Part shown: positions 12,532 to 13,357 of the stretch, piece after piece
Numbering within the stretch: position 1 is the stretch's first letter
Layout: each line of letters starts with the position of its first letter
Assembly (NCBI GenBank): GCA_024304875.1
Contig: JAMWZF010000049.1
Location: forward strand, 1-13,357
From: Paracoccaceae bacterium
GTDB taxonomy: Bacteria; Pseudomonadota; Alphaproteobacteria; Rhodobacterales; Rhodobacteraceae
Direction: 5' to 3'
DNA: 13,357 nt
Made by a program: the position numbers and the translations under genes
Notes under the pieces: model-generated
Database searches by the model: none
Told to the model about the DNA's origin: nothing
The model's input: only the letters and a program-made list of their open reading frames with translations

Positions 12532-13357
12532 ATGACCTTTACCCTCTCCCGCCGCGGGTTCCTTGCCGGAACCGCCGGCCTCATCGCCCTTCATCCCTAT
12601 TCTGCCCGCGCCCAGGCCGGGCAGGCCCACCTGCGGATCATGGAAACGACGGACCTTCACGTGCACGTCTATCCCTACGACTACTACGCCGACCGGCCGA
12701 TCGACACCGTCGGCCTGTCGCGCACCGCATCCCTGATCGAGGGCATTCGGGCCGAGGCGACCAACTCGATCCTCCTCGATAACGGCGACTTCCTTCAGGG
12801 CAACCCGATGGGCGACTACATCGCCTACGAGCGGGGCTTGCCCGAGGGAGAGGCGCACCCCGTCATCACCGCGATGAACACCCTCGGCTTCGACGCCGGG
12901 ACCCTCGGCAACCACGAATTCAACTACGGCCTCGATTTCCTGACCGCGGCGCTCGCCGGGTCGGACTTCCCCATCGTCTGCGCCAACGTCGCCTACAGCC
13001 AGGGCGAAACGCCGGCGGACGACGACACCCTGGCGCCGCCTTACGTCATCCTTGACCGCGAGATCACCGACGGCGCGGGCGAGACCTATCCCATCAAGAT
13101 AGGCCTCATCGGTTTCGTCCCGCCCCAGATCATGAACTGGGATCGGGGCCACCTGGAAGGAAAGGTCGAGGTCCGCGACATCGTCGCCACGGCCGCATTC
13201 TACGTCCCCCGCCTCAAGGAACAGGGCTGCGACCTCGTGATCGCCCTCGCCCACTCCGGCATCGGCCCGGCCGAAGCGGAGGAGATGATGGAAGACGCGG
13301 CCATCCCGCTCGGCGGGGTGACGGGCATCGACGCCGTCCTGACCGGCCACTCCCACC
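12532..13357 (+). CDS. cpdB: 2',3'-cyclic-nucleotide phosphodiesterase / 3'-nucleotidase (CpdB-type), C-terminus cut by window edge
   Basis: The first 275 residues of a periplasmic calcineurin-like metallophosphoesterase that releases phosphate and nucleosides from external nucleotides. A Tat signal peptide is clear: S6-RRGFL-11 followed by a hydrophobic stretch and a cut near ARA (25-27). Metal ligands are in place: D41 and H43 (TTDLHVH), D86 (NGD), N127-H128 (GNHE), H241 (AHSG), and H273/H275 (GHSH at the edge). The YPYDYYAD segment after the first motif is typical of CpdB rather than UshA. The full family length is about 650 residues, with a 5'-nucleotidase C-terminal domain beyond the window. 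ATG 12532 has GGAGG 6 nt upstream. UshA-like 5'-nucleotidase is the alternative. Confidence 0.92.
   Translation, partial: MTFTLSRRGFLAGTAGLIALHPYSARAQAGQAHLRIMETTDLHVHVYPYDYYADRPIDTVGLSRTASLIEGIRAEATNSILLDNGDFLQGNPMGDYIAYERGLPEGEAHPVITAMNTLGFDAGTLGNHEFNYGLDFLTAALAGSDFPIVCANVAYSQGETPADDDTLAPPYVILDREITDGAGETYPIKIGLIGFVPPQIMNWDRGHLEGKVEVRDIVATAAFYVPRLKEQGCDLVIALAHSGIGPAEAEEMMEDAAIPLGGVTGIDAVLTGHSH

Noticed and set aside
11836..13356. 506-codon minus-strand frame across the chemoreceptor end and cpdB
   Set aside because: Both plus-strand genes here have conserved motifs through the whole interval; this frame is a composition effect.
1..13357. CRISPR arrays, tRNA or rRNA genes, insertion sequences, defence islands
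   Set aside because: No regularly spaced repeats, cloverleaf-like or rRNA segments, or transposase motifs were seen; apart from the packaging genes the content is core chromosomal.

Overview
The window is a GC-rich stretch of an alphaproteobacterial chromosome, most likely from the Rhodobacterales (a Rhodobacter/Roseobacter-type organism). Evidence: GTA-type packaging genes next to mltG, the fabD-fabG-acpP / fabF-mltG layout, a cytochrome b561-YceI fusion beside a stand-alone YceI gene, an L9 protein with a long acidic tail, and a CtrA-like TTTA-N7-TTAAC box. Genus and species cannot be read from this.

Layout. 1-538 (minus): the start of a phage-like packaging module, with a small terminase-like protein overlapped by the large terminase, which runs off the left edge. 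No integrase or repressor is visible, and the module directly follows a housekeeping gene, so a gene transfer agent (GTA) cluster is more likely than an integrated prophage. 673-6324 (mostly minus): cell-envelope and lipid synthesis, transcribed in the order fabD, fabG, acpP, then fabF, mltG. A plus-strand gene for a membrane-anchored PilZ-type protein sits between acpP and fabF. A strong acpP terminator lies inside the 3' end of that gene, so fabF-mltG probably has its own promoter. 6498-8312: a plus-strand b561-YceI fusion converging on a minus-strand secreted YceI protein, separated by an 11-bp-stem terminator. 8447-9016 (minus): a two-TM membrane protein of unknown function with a CtrA-like box upstream. 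9343-10607 (plus): the ribosomal operon rpsF-rpsR-rplI with a readable promoter, a structured leader and a strong terminator. 10662-11041: no secure gene. 11042-12409 (plus): a soluble PAS-containing chemoreceptor. 12532-end (plus): the N-terminal part of a Tat-exported CpdB-type nucleotidase/phosphodiesterase.

How the genes work together. FabD loads malonate onto AcpP, FabF condenses, FabG reduces, and MltG acts on nascent peptidoglycan, so the left half couples fatty acid and wall synthesis. The PilZ-type protein could add a c-di-GMP input at this locus, but that is inference. Most genes are conventional. The points most worth a second look are the antisense PilZ-type gene with the terminator inside it, the GTA start region with its 128-bp overlap and AT-rich palindrome, the rpsF leader fold, and the uncharacterised two-TM gene with its CtrA-like site. 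No wholly new system is evident.
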